Of a DNA stretch of 64,000 nucleotides, positions 36,954 to 46,148 are shown one piece after another. Each line of letters opens with the position of its first letter. Position 1 is the first letter of the stretch. The notes below the pieces were generated by a model that was given only the letters and a program-made list of their open reading frames with translations, was not told where the DNA came from and did not search any database. Made by a program: the position numbers and the translations under genes. The stretch is from Limnospira platensis. Its GTDB lineage: Bacteria > Cyanobacteriota > Cyanobacteriia > Cyanobacteriales > Microcoleaceae. The stretch lies in NCBI RefSeq assembly GCF_046480435.1, contig NZ_PKGC01000003.1; one strand, given 5' to 3'.

Positions 36954-37844
36954 ATGTATTCCCATAAAGATAATTCCCCGGAAACCCCGGAAAATGAACC
37001 ACTTATCCCTCAGCAAAATGTCAATAATTCCACGACTACCTCAGAAATGTCCCCGGCGCTCAAAACTGGGTCTATTGTAGCCCTAATTGCGGTGGTGATG
37101 ATGGCGGTGGTTGGGTCGCTGATGGTTAGTCCTGACCCAGCTACCACAACCACAACTCAGTCGGAAGAAGAGACGACTATGGCGACCGAATCTGAGGGTA
37201 GTATGGAAGTGGTGACTACTCCCGCCGCCTCTGTGGTGGAAGAAACGGCAGAAACTACTCCAGAGGAAACAACAGCAGCGACAACTACTGATGCACCAGA
37301 AACGGCGGCGACTCCGGCACCAGTAGAGGAGACAACGGCGACGGAGACAACAGAAACTCCTGATGCGATCGCTTCTGAACCCCAGACCCCAGAAACTACG
37401 GAGGACCTTACTGCTGCGACTCCAGAAACTACACCAGAAACTACAGAAGTATCAGAGTCCCCGGAAACTGAAGCAGCCATGACTCCTGACCCAACTCCTA
37501 CGGCTGAGATGACCACGGGAAACGAGGTAGCGGCTGCTCCTGAGACGACGGTGAATATTGAAGAATTGAATAATATTATTTACGATAAAATTGACCGGGC
37601 TTGGACTGTGAAAGGAACCCCGGTTCCTACGGTGGTCAGTTATATGGTGACAGTGACTCCGACGGGGGCGATCGCTGAATTTGAACCTAAGTCTTCTGAG
37701 GCTTCCGAAAACGTTGATAATACCCCTCTACCTGCTCTAGTGGAATCTGATGCTATGGCGGCGGAAACTTCGGGTCAGACAGTGGTATTTGAGGTGGTAT
37801 TTACAGATAGGGGGGTTTTGGAGGTGAGACCTTCTCAGCAATGA
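36954..37844 (+). CDS. Hypothetical membrane-anchored Thr/Pro/Glu-rich protein
   Basis: Not recognised. 296 aa with one membrane segment near residues 40-62 (GSIVALIAVVMMAVVGSLMV). A long low-complexity region of Thr, Glu, Pro and Ala follows to about residue 195 (ETTAATTTDAPETAATPAPV). The small folded C-terminal domain (about 200-296: IIYDKIDRAWTVKGTPVP, VVFEVVFTDRGVLEVRP) is reminiscent of TonB-like energy-transducer ends, which is only a resemblance. It could span the periplasm with the linker. The linker could be mucin-like glycosylated; that is speculative. Confidence 0.65.
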   Translation: MYSHKDNSPETPENEPLIPQQNVNNSTTTSEMSPALKTGSIVALIAVVMMAVVGSLMVSPDPATTTTTQSEEETTMATESEGSMEVVTTPAASVVEETAETTPEETTAATTTDAPETAATPAPVEETTATETTETPDAIASEPQTPETTEDLTAATPETTPETTEVSESPETEAAMTPDPTPTAEMTTGNEVAAAPETTVNIEELNNIIYDKIDRAWTVKGTPVPTVVSYMVTVTPTGAIAEFEPKSSEASENVDNTPLPALVESDAMAAETSGQTVVFEVVFTDRGVLEVRPSQQ

Positions 37845-37885
37845 TAGCCTGGCTTTAGCGATCGGGTTTTGTACATAATGGGAGT

Positions 37886-38242
37886 ATGGAAATTTTTAGC
37901 AAAACCTCCCAAATGCCAGAAACCCAGCCACCCCAACCACAAACGACTTCCGATCAATCTCGGTGTGTCCTGGTTTGTCAGCATCAGTCCTGCTTGCGGA
38001 ATGGTTCCCAGGAGACTCTGAAAGCCTTTGAGGATGCAGATATCCCTAATGTGAAGGTGGAGGCTAGTGGCTGTCTAGGACAGTGTAATATAGGTCCGAC
38101 GGTGCGGGTAATTCCCGATGAGACTTGGTACTATCGAGTTCAACCGGAGGATGTTCAGGCGATCGCCAGCCAACATTTACAGGGAGGAAAACCTGTCCAG
38201 GAAAAACTCAATCCTAGGATACATCCTCAGTTCAATTTTTAA
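37886..38242 (+). CDS. Thioredoxin-fold [2Fe-2S] ferredoxin domain protein
   Basis: Small 118-aa protein of the thioredoxin-like [2Fe-2S] type (CLX-N-X-S pattern): RCVLVCQHQSCLRNG, then VEASGCLGQCNIGPTVRVIP, four cysteines in the usual spacing, followed by YRVQPEDVQAIASQHLQGG. This family includes NuoE-like and bidirectional hydrogenase-type domains. It is probably an electron carrier. The alternative start is the ATG at residue 10 (37913). Its last codons overlap the 3' end of the glycosyltransferase gene by 11 bp (convergent). Confidence 0.82.
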   Translation: MEIFSKTSQMPETQPPQPQTTSDQSRCVLVCQHQSCLRNGSQETLKAFEDADIPNVKVEASGCLGQCNIGPTVRVIPDETWYYRVQPEDVQAIASQHLQGGKPVQEKLNPRIHPQFNF

Positions 38243-39311
38243 GCCGGGTAACATCAGATAACCATTTTTCTAAGCGATCGCCTAAAGCTGCTAAGGAATA
38301 TTCCTTTTCGGCTACAGCGCGACATTGGCGGCGGTCAATTTGCTCTAATTTGGCGATCGCATCGACCAAACCCGTTACGCTGTCGGGTTCAACTAGCCAA
38401 CCCGTTTCACCATCTCGGACAATTTCGGCGGGTCCTCCCCGTCGATAACTAATCACGGGAACCCCACAGGCTAAGGCTTCAATAGCGACATTTCCAAAGG
38501 CTTCTACCCAGCGATGAGTCATTAATAAACCCCGACATTGACGCAGACCCTGTTGTAGTTCATCTGTATTCAAAAATCCCCGGTAATTTAAGGGTGCATT
38601 CGGATAAGTATTCAGGATATTTTGCCAATATTGATCATCCTGAATTTTGCCAAAAATTTCCAGAGGGATACCTGTTTTATCCGCCGCCGCGATCGCATCC
38701 TCTAAGCCTTTTTCCGGGGAAATACGCCCCATCCAAGCTAGTTGTTGATGGGGTTGCTCACAAAACTGATAGCGCTCCATTTCTAAGCCACTTCCTAAAC
38801 AAGCATAGTCTAGGTCTGAACCAAAGGTGGCGGCTTGGGTATGGCTATGAAATCCGACAGTCCCCGGAAACTGTTTCATCACCTGACCAACTATCTGATC
38901 TAAGGCGGAAATTAGGGAAGCCATACTGACGCAATGAGCGATGGGAGTATCGAAAAAGGGGGTGAGATAAAATGGTAACCAATCAAAGGCAAAATTGACA
39001 ATTGCATGATAGTTTGTCTGTACCTGTCGCCCATATTCCCACATATTTCCTAACACAGAATTTTCGGGTATGGTAATCAGAGAATCTCGGTCTTGATTTT
39101 GGGCGATCGGTTGTAGTTCCCCCGGAATTTCTATAATTGATAGGGACTCTAACACTGACCCAGAAGGCGCAACAACGGTTATATCATGACCTCGGCTTTT
39201 TAAGGCTTTTGCCATATTCAATAATGTTAATTCGACTCCCCCACCTAATCCTGAACCTAGGGGACCTACGGGGGTTGATATAAATAGTAATTTCCAGCTT
39301 GTTGGAGTCAT
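38232..39311 (-). CDS. GT4-family glycosyltransferase, probable UDP-glucose:tetrahydrobiopterin glucosyltransferase
   Basis: Glycosyltransferase of 359 aa with a GT-B fold: N-terminal LLFISTPVGPLGSGLGGGVE and C-terminal acidic motif EAFGNVAIEALACGVPVIS typical of GT4. Both the length and the N-terminal GPLGSG-GGGVELTL stretch match what I recall of the Synechococcus PCC 7942 BH4 glucosyltransferase (BGluT), which glucosylates tetrahydrobiopterin for UV-A photoprotection or cofactor use. That specificity is by recollection, not alignment. The gene is convergent with the 2Fe-2S protein. Confidence 0.78.
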   Translation of the reverse strand: MTPTSWKLLFISTPVGPLGSGLGGGVELTLLNMAKALKSRGHDITVVAPSGSVLESLSIIEIPGELQPIAQNQDRDSLITIPENSVLGNMWEYGRQVQTNYHAIVNFAFDWLPFYLTPFFDTPIAHCVSMASLISALDQIVGQVMKQFPGTVGFHSHTQAATFGSDLDYACLGSGLEMERYQFCEQPHQQLAWMGRISPEKGLEDAIAAADKTGIPLEIFGKIQDDQYWQNILNTYPNAPLNYRGFLNTDELQQGLRQCRGLLMTHRWVEAFGNVAIEALACGVPVISYRRGGPAEIVRDGETGWLVEPDSVTGLVDAIAKLEQIDRRQCRAVAEKEYSLAALGDRLEKWLSDVTRLKN

Positions 39312-39493
39312 ATTATTAGTTGATTAACTCGAGTAATTTTGTGCTATAATTAGTCCGATGCACTGTGACGGCAGAGGCGATCGCTTCCCGTCCCTTTGGG
39401 TATCTGTAAACAGATGAAAACTAACCGCCCTGGGATAGGTTTATGGGCGTATCGTCTGGGGCTAGGAATATCGAACATAGGGCTAGGGCTTGA

Positions 39494-39919
39494 TTACTGC
39501 ATTTCCTTGTATTTTAATCGTTTTCCTTTGCGACGTAGATAACGTTTGATTTCGATTTCTGATGTAACCCAAGTATTCATTTCTTCATCCCAATAAAATT
39601 TTAGGGTCTGGCGAATACGCAAAGTTCTGACCCGTTGGTGAGATACTCCTAAAATCCGCATTACATCAGACTGTCGGAATTTGGGCACATTATTGAGGTA
39701 AGAGGTTCTGGCTTCGGGCTCATCTTCATCACATACCGATTCCCATAGATGGTGAATACTATTAAGAATCGCTTGAGAAGGTTCACCGCGACCATTTTCC
39801 CAACGATTGACACTACCACGAGACACCCCAAGTTTTTGGGCTAACCCTTCTTGGGATAAATGCAGTCTCCGTCTCAAGGTTCGCATCAAGATCTGGAGAT
39901 TCGATTCAATCTCTGACAT
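39494..39919 (-). CDS. XRE-family helix-turn-helix transcriptional regulator with a second DNA-binding-like tail
   Basis: Regulator of 141 aa. An N-terminal XRE HTH (about residues 10-60: LRRRLHLSQEGLAQKLGV, SRGSVNRWENGRGEPSQA) is followed by a MerR/excisionase-like segment (KFRQSDVMRILGVSHQRVRT) and a basic tail (RYLRRKGKRLKYKE). Two DNA-reading modules in one short protein is unusual. It lies upstream, on the same strand, of a glycosyltransferase gene. The target is unknown; an autoregulatory site could lie in the AT-rich spacer beyond 39919. Confidence 0.78.
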   Translation of the reverse strand: MSEIESNLQILMRTLRRRLHLSQEGLAQKLGVSRGSVNRWENGRGEPSQAILNSIHHLWESVCDEDEPEARTSYLNNVPKFRQSDVMRILGVSHQRVRTLRIRQTLKFYWDEEMNTWVTSEIEIKRYLRRKGKRLKYKEMQ

Positions 39920-40011
39920 TAGCTTTCAACTGTGGTTTGCTTTAGTGTACAGTTTAACAACCATTAAGACTATCAAATATATGATACCTTGGCGTTAAAC
40001 GTTAATTTTGT

Positions 40012-40533
40012 TTAAGAATCTAGTCCATTCACCTTGTGGACTAAATCGGCGGGCTGGATTTGTTCATAATATTCAAAGGGTTGATGAATCCAGGGATTAT
40101 TACTCAGAAAATCCGCATAATAATCGGGGACAAAGGTAGAACAACTTTTATACCAGATTACTCCTGTACGAATTTCCGTAATCTCATCAGGGTAGTGTTC
40201 TGTTAACCAAACCATCGAACGTTGAAGACTAATCCCAGAATCAGTTAAATCATCTACTAACAAAATGCGATCGCCCAAATTTTCTGTAGTCATGCTAAGA
40301 TGATGGGCGATATGAAGTTCTCCTCGGATTTTTCCCCCCGGTCCGCCATAGGAAGAAGCCGCCAAAATCCCTAGGGGTACATCATAAATACGCGAGAGTA
40401 TATCCCCAACTCGTAGCCCTCCCCTAGCCAGACAAATAATCTGATTAAACTCCCACTGGGATTGATATATTTTAGCTGCTAAAACTTCGATTTTTTGGTG
40501 ATATTCAGACCAAGAAATATATAAGTCACTCAT
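40012..40533 (-). CDS. Phosphoribosyltransferase (xanthine/guanine-type)
   Basis: PRTase of 173 aa. The PRPP-binding motif is ILLVDDLTDSGISLQ (about residues 89-103), preceded by ICLARGGLRVGDILSR, the nucleobase-binding/loop region. This resembles Gpt-like purine salvage PRTases. Start ATG at 40533 (MSDLYISWSEYHQKIEV) is consistent. It lies directly upstream of the XRE gene on the minus strand but they are not overlapping. The base specificity is not settled. Confidence 0.8.
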   Translation of the reverse strand: MSDLYISWSEYHQKIEVLAAKIYQSQWEFNQIICLARGGLRVGDILSRIYDVPLGILAASSYGGPGGKIRGELHIAHHLSMTTENLGDRILLVDDLTDSGISLQRSMVWLTEHYPDEITEIRTGVIWYKSCSTFVPDYYADFLSNNPWIHQPFEYYEQIQPADLVHKVNGLDS

Positions 40534-40636
40534 GGATAATTGACCATTAATATATTGATAATTATCTGATTAATTGCAGTTAAACAGCATCCCAGAGGTT
40601 GGATATTAGCATTGAAGCGAGGAACCTAATAGAGTT

Positions 40637-40684
40637 AGCCAGAACCCCAAGGGGAGAGTTAATCAATTCCCCTCAGTGCTGGCT
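40637..40684. other. Nested stem-loop between the PRTase and cysC genes
   Basis: The outer stem AGCCAG/CTGGCT (40637-40642 with 40679-40684) encloses an inner stem GGGGA/TCCCC (40651-40655 with 40668-40672). A second stem, CTCCC/GGGAG (40698-40702 with 40711-40715), lies just outside the cysC stop. It may end cysC transcription, but no T-run is seen. An unknown small RNA is possible. Confidence 0.4.
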
Positions 40685-40719
40685 TAGTCCCTGTTACCTC
40701 CCTGAGAATCGGGAGTTAT

Positions 40720-41253
40720 TCAAGCTCCTAAATAACCCAATTTTTGTAAACTTTGAATCACCTTATCAACACTTTCCGAAAGTTCTTCGAGGTCGGTGCG
40801 ACATTCAATCTCAGGATTTAGGGGAGATTCGTAGGGGTCATCAATACCAGTAAAGCCTTTAATTTCACCAGCCCTAGCCCGTTGATAGAGTCCTTTAACA
40901 TCCCTGTCTTCACAAACATTTAAGGGCGCATTAACAAAGACTTCGACAAAATCACCAATCCGTTGACGGACTTCCTCACGAATTTCTCGATAGGGAGAAA
41001 TTGCCGAAACAAATACAATCACACCGTTGCGAGTTAACAAATGAGAAACAAAGCCAATGCGGCGAATATTCTCATCGCGGTCTTCTTTGCTAAACCCTAA
41101 GCCTTTGGTTAGGTTAGTGCGGACGATATCCCCATCTAAAATTTCTAATTTATATCCCTGAGATTTCAGCTTTTCGGCTACAGCTTGACTAATGGTGGTT
41201 TTACCCGCGCCACTCAAGCCTGTAAACCAGACTGTTACACCTCTTTGCTCCAT
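40720..41253 (-). CDS. cysC: Adenylylsulfate kinase
   Basis: APS kinase of 177 aa that makes PAPS from APS in sulfate assimilation. P-loop GLSGAGKTT (residues 12-20), DGDIVRTNLTKGLGFSKEDR (APS-binding) and FVSAISPYREIREEVRQRIG are the family signatures. The frame reaches back to 41310, but the ATG at 41253 (MEQRGVTVWF) gives the standard N-terminus. It stands alone on the minus strand. Sulfation and PAPS reductase partners are elsewhere. Confidence 0.92.
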   Translation of the reverse strand: MEQRGVTVWFTGLSGAGKTTISQAVAEKLKSQGYKLEILDGDIVRTNLTKGLGFSKEDRDENIRRIGFVSHLLTRNGVIVFVSAISPYREIREEVRQRIGDFVEVFVNAPLNVCEDRDVKGLYQRARAGEIKGFTGIDDPYESPLNPEIECRTDLEELSESVDKVIQSLQKLGYLGA

Positions 41254-41471
41254 TGATTGAGTTTCTCCTGTCAATATTATGATTGATCTAAAATATGCGC
41301 CCCGTATCATAGAGGTGGAGCCTGTTCAAAACTCCCCGCCCAATATAATAGAGTAGTTGTTGACATTTTGATCATGAAATTCAACCAGTTGGCCAGGCTG
41401 TGAGCAGGTATTTATGGCAATTTTGGGAATGGTGAGTAGGAGTGGGGGAAAATTCCCCCAATAGTTCAACT

Positions 41472-42863
41472 CTAACGGCGAGCAATTCCTTCTTGGCGCG
41501 CAGTATGGGAGACGGCTGCAGCTACAGCGATCGCCACACGCTTATCAAAAACGGAGGGGACAATATTTTCAGGGCTCAACTCATTAGCTGTCACCAAAGC
41601 AGCGATCGCCGCCGCCGCTTCCAAATACATACTCATAGTCAGAGTGGAAGCCCGACAGTCCAAAGCCCCCCGGAAAATGCCAGGAAATGCCAAAACATTA
41701 TTGATTTGATTAGCATAATCACTGCGTCCGGTAGCAATGATCGCCACATCATCAGTGATTAATTCCGGCTGAATTTCAGGAATGGGGTTAGCCATAGCAA
41801 ATACAATGGGATCACTAGCCATAGATTTAACCATTTCCCTGGTGATCACACCGGGAACACTGATCCCCATAAACACATCAGCCCCTTTCATAGCATCAGC
41901 AATAGTCCCAGATAACTCGACAGCAAATTCTTGTTTTTGGGGGGTGAGGTCCGATCGCCCCTTGGAGAGAATACCGTGAGAATCACACATCATAATTTGA
42001 GTAGCCCCAGCTTTTCGGAGAAGTCGGGCGATCGCAATTCCCGCAGCCCCCGCCCCATTTAAAACAATCTTGACCTCCTCTATGGATTTGTTAACCAACT
42101 TCAGGGCATTGATTAAAGCAGCTAAACTGACAATAGCCGTACCATGTTGGTCATCGTGAAATATGGGAATATCAAGAATTTCTCGCAGTCGCGCTTCAAT
42201 CTCAAAACAGCGAGGGGCGGCGATATCCTCTAAATTGATGCCACCAAACACCGGGGCGATATTTTTGACGGTTTCTACGATCGCATCAGGGTCTTGAGTA
42301 TCCAGACAGATAGGAAAGGCATCAATATCGGCAAATTCCTTGAACAGCATAGCCTTACCTTCCATGACAGGTAAAGCCCCTCCGGGTCCTAAATTTCCCA
42401 GACCCAAAACTGCACTACCATCGGTGACAATGGCGACGGTATTTTGTTTAATGGTGAGATTATAGACCTGTTCTGGGTCATCGGCGATCGCCCGACAAAT
42501 GCGACCCACACCGGGAGTATAAGCCATGGCTAGGTCGCTTTGGGATTTAAGGGGGATTTTGCTATGAATGCTAATTTTGCCGCTGCGATGTAGGTTAAAA
42601 GTGCGATCGTAAACTTTCAGCAGCTTTGATTCGGGTAGATTTTTGACCGATTCGATAATTTCCTCGGCGTGTTCTGTACTCGAAGCATCAACGGTGAACT
42701 CCCTGACGGTGGTATGGAGAGTTTGTTCGATCAGATCAATCGGACCCATATTTCCCCCAGTATTGGCGATCGCCTGAACAACACTGGCCAGCTTACCCGC
42801 TTTATTGGGCAATTGTAAGCGCAGGGTGACACTAAAACTCGGATTTGGTGTGAGATTGACCAT
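41472..42863 (-). CDS. NAD(P)-dependent malic enzyme with N-terminal ACT domain
   Basis: Malic enzyme of 463 aa, which oxidatively decarboxylates malate to pyruvate. An N-terminal ACT domain (about residues 8-85: VTLRLQLPNKAGKLASVVQA) suggests allosteric control by a small ligand. The catalytic part shows KSQSDLAMAYTPGVGRICRA, TDGSAVLGLGNLGPGGALPV, FHDDQHGTAIVSLAALINAL and VLNGAGAAGIAIARLLRKAG (dinucleotide-binding). Cofactor preference cannot be read by eye. The start ATG at 42863 fits the ACT beginning. Confidence 0.93.
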   Translation of the reverse strand: MVNLTPNPSFSVTLRLQLPNKAGKLASVVQAIANTGGNMGPIDLIEQTLHTTVREFTVDASSTEHAEEIIESVKNLPESKLLKVYDRTFNLHRSGKISIHSKIPLKSQSDLAMAYTPGVGRICRAIADDPEQVYNLTIKQNTVAIVTDGSAVLGLGNLGPGGALPVMEGKAMLFKEFADIDAFPICLDTQDPDAIVETVKNIAPVFGGINLEDIAAPRCFEIEARLREILDIPIFHDDQHGTAIVSLAALINALKLVNKSIEEVKIVLNGAGAAGIAIARLLRKAGATQIMMCDSHGILSKGRSDLTPQKQEFAVELSGTIADAMKGADVFMGISVPGVITREMVKSMASDPIVFAMANPIPEIQPELITDDVAIIATGRSDYANQINNVLAFPGIFRGALDCRASTLTMSMYLEAAAAIAALVTANELSPENIVPSVFDKRVAIAVAAAVSHTARQEGIARR

Positions 42864-43061
42864 GCTGCAATAACCATAGAAGTTAAACCGTAGATTTTAG
42901 CTTGCTATGAGAAAATCTCGATATCTCCTTTGATACAAGTTTAATTAATCATCATTGAGTCAGGAAATCCAGATAATGCTTGTGTAGTTCACCGATAGCA
43001 TAAAATCAGATTAGCTTTTTGGCTAATGTCCCATTCGCTGTCCTTCCACAAATGGGGAACC

Positions 43062-43565
43062 ATGATCAAAATCAACTATTTTCCCAAGTTAGTCTGGGCG
43101 GTTGTCCTGAGTCTATCGGTGCTGGTTTCCGGCTGCGGAGATCTAACCACCAGCACGCCTGATACTGGTACTACCGGGGCTGTTCAACAGGTCGCAGATG
43201 CTCAACCTCTCCCTGGCGGTCAGTTTAACCGATATTTTCCCAGGGGTGCCGATGGCTATAGTGTTACCTTCCGCCAAGAAAAAGAGGGATTTGCTCAAGC
43301 GCAACTTTCTCGTGGTGGTGATGCTCTGGCGCTGCTATCGATTAATGATTTGGCTAATAACCCTAGCGCCGCCCGCAAGTTTCAGGAGTCTACCCAGAGA
43401 ATTGGTGGATATCCGGCGGTGACTCAGGGTAGAAACACTACGGCGCTATTGGTAGGCGATCGCTTTCAGGTTAAGGTTCAATCTAGTTCTGAGTCTTTTA
43501 CTCCCAGCGATCGTGAAGTCTGGTTACAAAATTTTAATCTCTCTGGTATAGCACAATTACGTTAA
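43062..43565 (+). CDS. Hypothetical lipoprotein
   Basis: Not recognised beyond a lipoprotein. 167 aa; the N-terminal signal ends in the lipobox LVSGC (Cys about residue 24) after LVWAVVLSLSVLVS. The rest is a compact domain (FNRYFPRGADGYSVTFRQEK, FAQAQLSRGGDALALLSIND) that looks like a small beta-rich extracytoplasmic fold. An earlier ATG at 43026 would add 12 residues; GGGGAACC before 43062 supports the later start. The following unknown gene begins 34 bp downstream. Confidence 0.7.
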   Translation: MIKINYFPKLVWAVVLSLSVLVSGCGDLTTSTPDTGTTGAVQQVADAQPLPGGQFNRYFPRGADGYSVTFRQEKEGFAQAQLSRGGDALALLSINDLANNPSAARKFQESTQRIGGYPAVTQGRNTTALLVGDRFQVKVQSSSESFTPSDREVWLQNFNLSGIAQLR

Positions 43566-43599
43566 TCTATCAAGTTTTTGGGAGCAAGGAGCCTGCATT

Positions 43600-44487
43600 G
43601 TGAGTAAGTCTATTATTGAATTGGTTGATGAACTCCCTACCGGTGGGATAACTGTGATGGTATTGCGGGGGCTAGATTTTGCGGTTCCTGGTCAGTGGGA
43701 TAATTTGGTAGGTTTTGAAAATACCGTTAAAACTATCACTGGGGAGGATGATCCGGGTCTGATTCAGGATATCAGTGAGCGCGCCCTCTGGCTTTATAAT
43801 GATAAATCTCAGGGCTACCAGCGCGCACTTTGGCTATATCAAACTATTGACAGCGCGGGGACGGCTTTGGGGACGGCGGCGCTGGCTAATAAAATTAGTC
43901 AGAATGTCAGTTTTCTCGGTTTTCTGGGGAACTTGACCCCCAAAGCTGATAAAGCACAGGCGATCGATTTATCTTTAAAGGTGGTCACTGAATTGGTGGC
44001 ATTTTGCCAAATTAATGGCATTCCTGGGGATAGTATCGGCGATTTTGTCGCTTCTCTGGCTAACTATGGCGGCGAGTCTATCATGCGTATGGCGGCTTTG
44101 GTCTGTTTGGATGGGTTAATTCCTTTGGGTCCTGATTTTATTCAAAAGGGGTTGAGTATTATTGCGAATTTGACTCCCTCTGAATTGGAGAAAAGTGAGG
44201 GTTTTAAACGGATTAATCCCATGATTCCTGGGGGAGACCCAGACGGAAAGTTGCATTTTGTTCAGGAAAGTTTTAACTCGGTCACGGGTTGGATGAGTGG
44301 TTTTGTTAGCGATCATGAATTGACACCTTCTAAGGTAGTTAGCAACCTCCAGAGTTTTGTTGATATCGCTGACGATAAGTTGGATTATGTGGCGGCTTTC
44401 CTAGACATGACCACTAACTACTACACTCATACGGGTATTCAGACTCTGGCGCGACGTTTAGTTGAGCGTGCTTACGCTGAGATTTAA
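43600..44487 (+). CDS. Conserved-looking hypothetical protein
   Basis: Not recognised. 295 aa, soluble and mostly helical (TAALANKISQNVSFLGFLGN, FIQKGLSIIANLTPSELEKS). It starts with GTG (43600) after AGCAAGGAGCC, a good Shine-Dalgarno. No signal or membrane segment is seen. It follows the lipoprotein gene by 34 bp, so they may be cotranscribed. It ends tail to tail with the antiporter gene (56 bp). Confidence 0.7.
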   Translation: MSKSIIELVDELPTGGITVMVLRGLDFAVPGQWDNLVGFENTVKTITGEDDPGLIQDISERALWLYNDKSQGYQRALWLYQTIDSAGTALGTAALANKISQNVSFLGFLGNLTPKADKAQAIDLSLKVVTELVAFCQINGIPGDSIGDFVASLANYGGESIMRMAALVCLDGLIPLGPDFIQKGLSIIANLTPSELEKSEGFKRINPMIPGGDPDGKLHFVQESFNSVTGWMSGFVSDHELTPSKVVSNLQSFVDIADDKLDYVAAFLDMTTNYYTHTGIQTLARRLVERAYAEI

Positions 44488-44543
44488 CACTACCAAATTG
44501 GAGAGACAAGACACCCGCCTTGTCTCTACTTTCTCTGGTTTCC

Positions 44544-46148
44544 TCATACGGTAATTACTGGAATTGTACTCATCTCTAAAACGGCTTGAGAGACTGAATG
44601 TACCATGACCTTTTTACCGTTAGTGGATTTTTTACCAATCACTACATCAGTGACCCCGCGACTGGTGGCGGTTTTCATAATGGTTTCTGGGACTAATCCT
44701 GATAATACTAGAAATTCAAAGCGGATATCTGCTAGAAGTTGGTGGGCTTGTTTTTGTAGGTGTAATCTTCCGGGTTCGTCTACCACATTATCTACATATA
44801 AAACGATGATTTTACCATGGCTGCGCCGCGCTAGGTCGGCGGCTTTTAGTAATACAGAAGTGGATAGGGGTGATGGGTCTACAGCAGCTAAGAAAACTGG
44901 ATGACCTTTAACGGCTACTTTGGTGGGGTCTACTTCTCCCTTTTCTAAGAGTTTGGGCGCAAATACTTGGGTAGACCAAGCACCCAAGGGGGCGGTTACT
45001 AGAATTGATAAGGCGGCGATCGCTAAAATTATTTCCCCTCCCTCAATTCCCGCCGCCAAGGGTAAAGCACCAATGGCCGCTTGTACGGTGGCTTTTGCCA
45101 TATTTCCAGGTAATAAAAAGAGCTTTTCTTGGAGATTCCAATTACTCCCTAATGTGGATAAATACCAGCCTAGTCCTCTACCTATTATCAGACCAATTGC
45201 TAGTAACAATAAACCCGGTAACAAGACATCTCCTAAAACCTGTAACTGAATGGTAGCGCCCATTAGTACAAATAAAACAATTTCTGCTACAATCCACAAA
45301 ACATCAAAGCCATTGCGGATTAATCGCGCTAGGGGAGCATCAAATTCAATTAAAAAGAATCCCATCGCCATTACGGCTAGATAGCCGGAGTAGTAGGGAA
45401 AGGTGTTGCTGAAAATTACCAGAAACAGTCCTAAACTGGCGGCGATGATGATGTCTTGAACTACGTTGCGCGTCCAGGTCTGCTTGACTAATACAAATAC
45501 TAATAATCGCGCGGCTAGGAAACCTGCAGCTAATCCTAGGACGATTTCGAGGATTACTTGGAATGGTAGAATTTGTAAGGATGATAGGCTAATGAAACCT
45601 AGGTTAAGGGCTTCTGTGCTTCCTGAACTTAGGAAATTTAGCAGTAGGCTAAATACTAATAATAGCAGGACATCTGATAAGGCGCTACCTGTTAAAATGG
45701 CATCGGGAATGCCTTTGGCTACACCCCAGCCTAGGCTTTTGAGGCGCAACATTCCGGGGACAATAACGGCGGGTGATTCTGCGCCGACTACGCAGCCTAA
45801 TAGTAGACCTGTCATGAAGTCAAAATTGAATAGGAATATTGAGGCGATCGCTACTACTAAGGCTTCTATGGCGGCGGGTAAAAATCCTAGCCGGAGGGCG
45901 ACTGTTCCTTGTTGCGCTAGTTTGGAGCGATCGAGTCCTAGACCTGCTTTCATTAAAATAATCATTACGGCTACCAGTCGCAGATCATCGGCAGCTTCTA
46001 GGACTTCTGGACTAATTAAGTTGCCAAATTCGTTGCCCATGATAATGCCAATCAAAATCATGCCAATCAAAGGCGGCGCACCTAAGCGGCGGGCAAGTTC
46101 CCCAGCAAAAAAACCCATCACTAGGATTAATATGGCACTGGCTAACAT
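44544..46148 (-). CDS. Cation/proton antiporter (KefB/NhaS-type CPA2) with C-terminal UspA-like domain
   Basis: Membrane exchanger of 534 aa. About twelve hydrophobic helices (LASAILILVMGFFAGELARR, LGFLPAAIEALVVAIASIFL, LGCVVGAESPAVIVPGMLRL) form the CPA2 core for Na+ or K+/H+ exchange. The C-terminal 120 residues (DPSPLSTSVLLKAADLARRS, HGKIIVLYVDN, TKSTNGKKVMVHSVSQAVLE-type end VSQAVLEMSTIPVITV) resemble a universal-stress domain that may sense a nucleotide. The promoter-like end of the dispersed repeat lies 33 bp upstream of its start. It probably helps in alkaline or salt homeostasis. Confidence 0.82.
   Translation of the reverse strand: MLASAILILVMGFFAGELARRLGAPPLIGMILIGIIMGNEFGNLISPEVLEAADDLRLVAVMIILMKAGLGLDRSKLAQQGTVALRLGFLPAAIEALVVAIASIFLFNFDFMTGLLLGCVVGAESPAVIVPGMLRLKSLGWGVAKGIPDAILTGSALSDVLLLLVFSLLLNFLSSGSTEALNLGFISLSSLQILPFQVILEIVLGLAAGFLAARLLVFVLVKQTWTRNVVQDIIIAASLGLFLVIFSNTFPYYSGYLAVMAMGFFLIEFDAPLARLIRNGFDVLWIVAEIVLFVLMGATIQLQVLGDVLLPGLLLLAIGLIIGRGLGWYLSTLGSNWNLQEKLFLLPGNMAKATVQAAIGALPLAAGIEGGEIILAIAALSILVTAPLGAWSTQVFAPKLLEKGEVDPTKVAVKGHPVFLAAVDPSPLSTSVLLKAADLARRSHGKIIVLYVDNVVDEPGRLHLQKQAHQLLADIRFEFLVLSGLVPETIMKTATSRGVTDVVIGKKSTNGKKVMVHSVSQAVLEMSTIPVITV

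Noticed and set aside
37157..37516. 119-codon minus-strand frame (Ser/Val-rich)
   Set aside because: It is the antisense shadow of the Thr/Glu/Pro low-complexity repeat.
40599..40853. 84-codon plus-strand frame beside cysC
   Set aside because: It overlaps cysC in antisense and crosses the nested hairpins.
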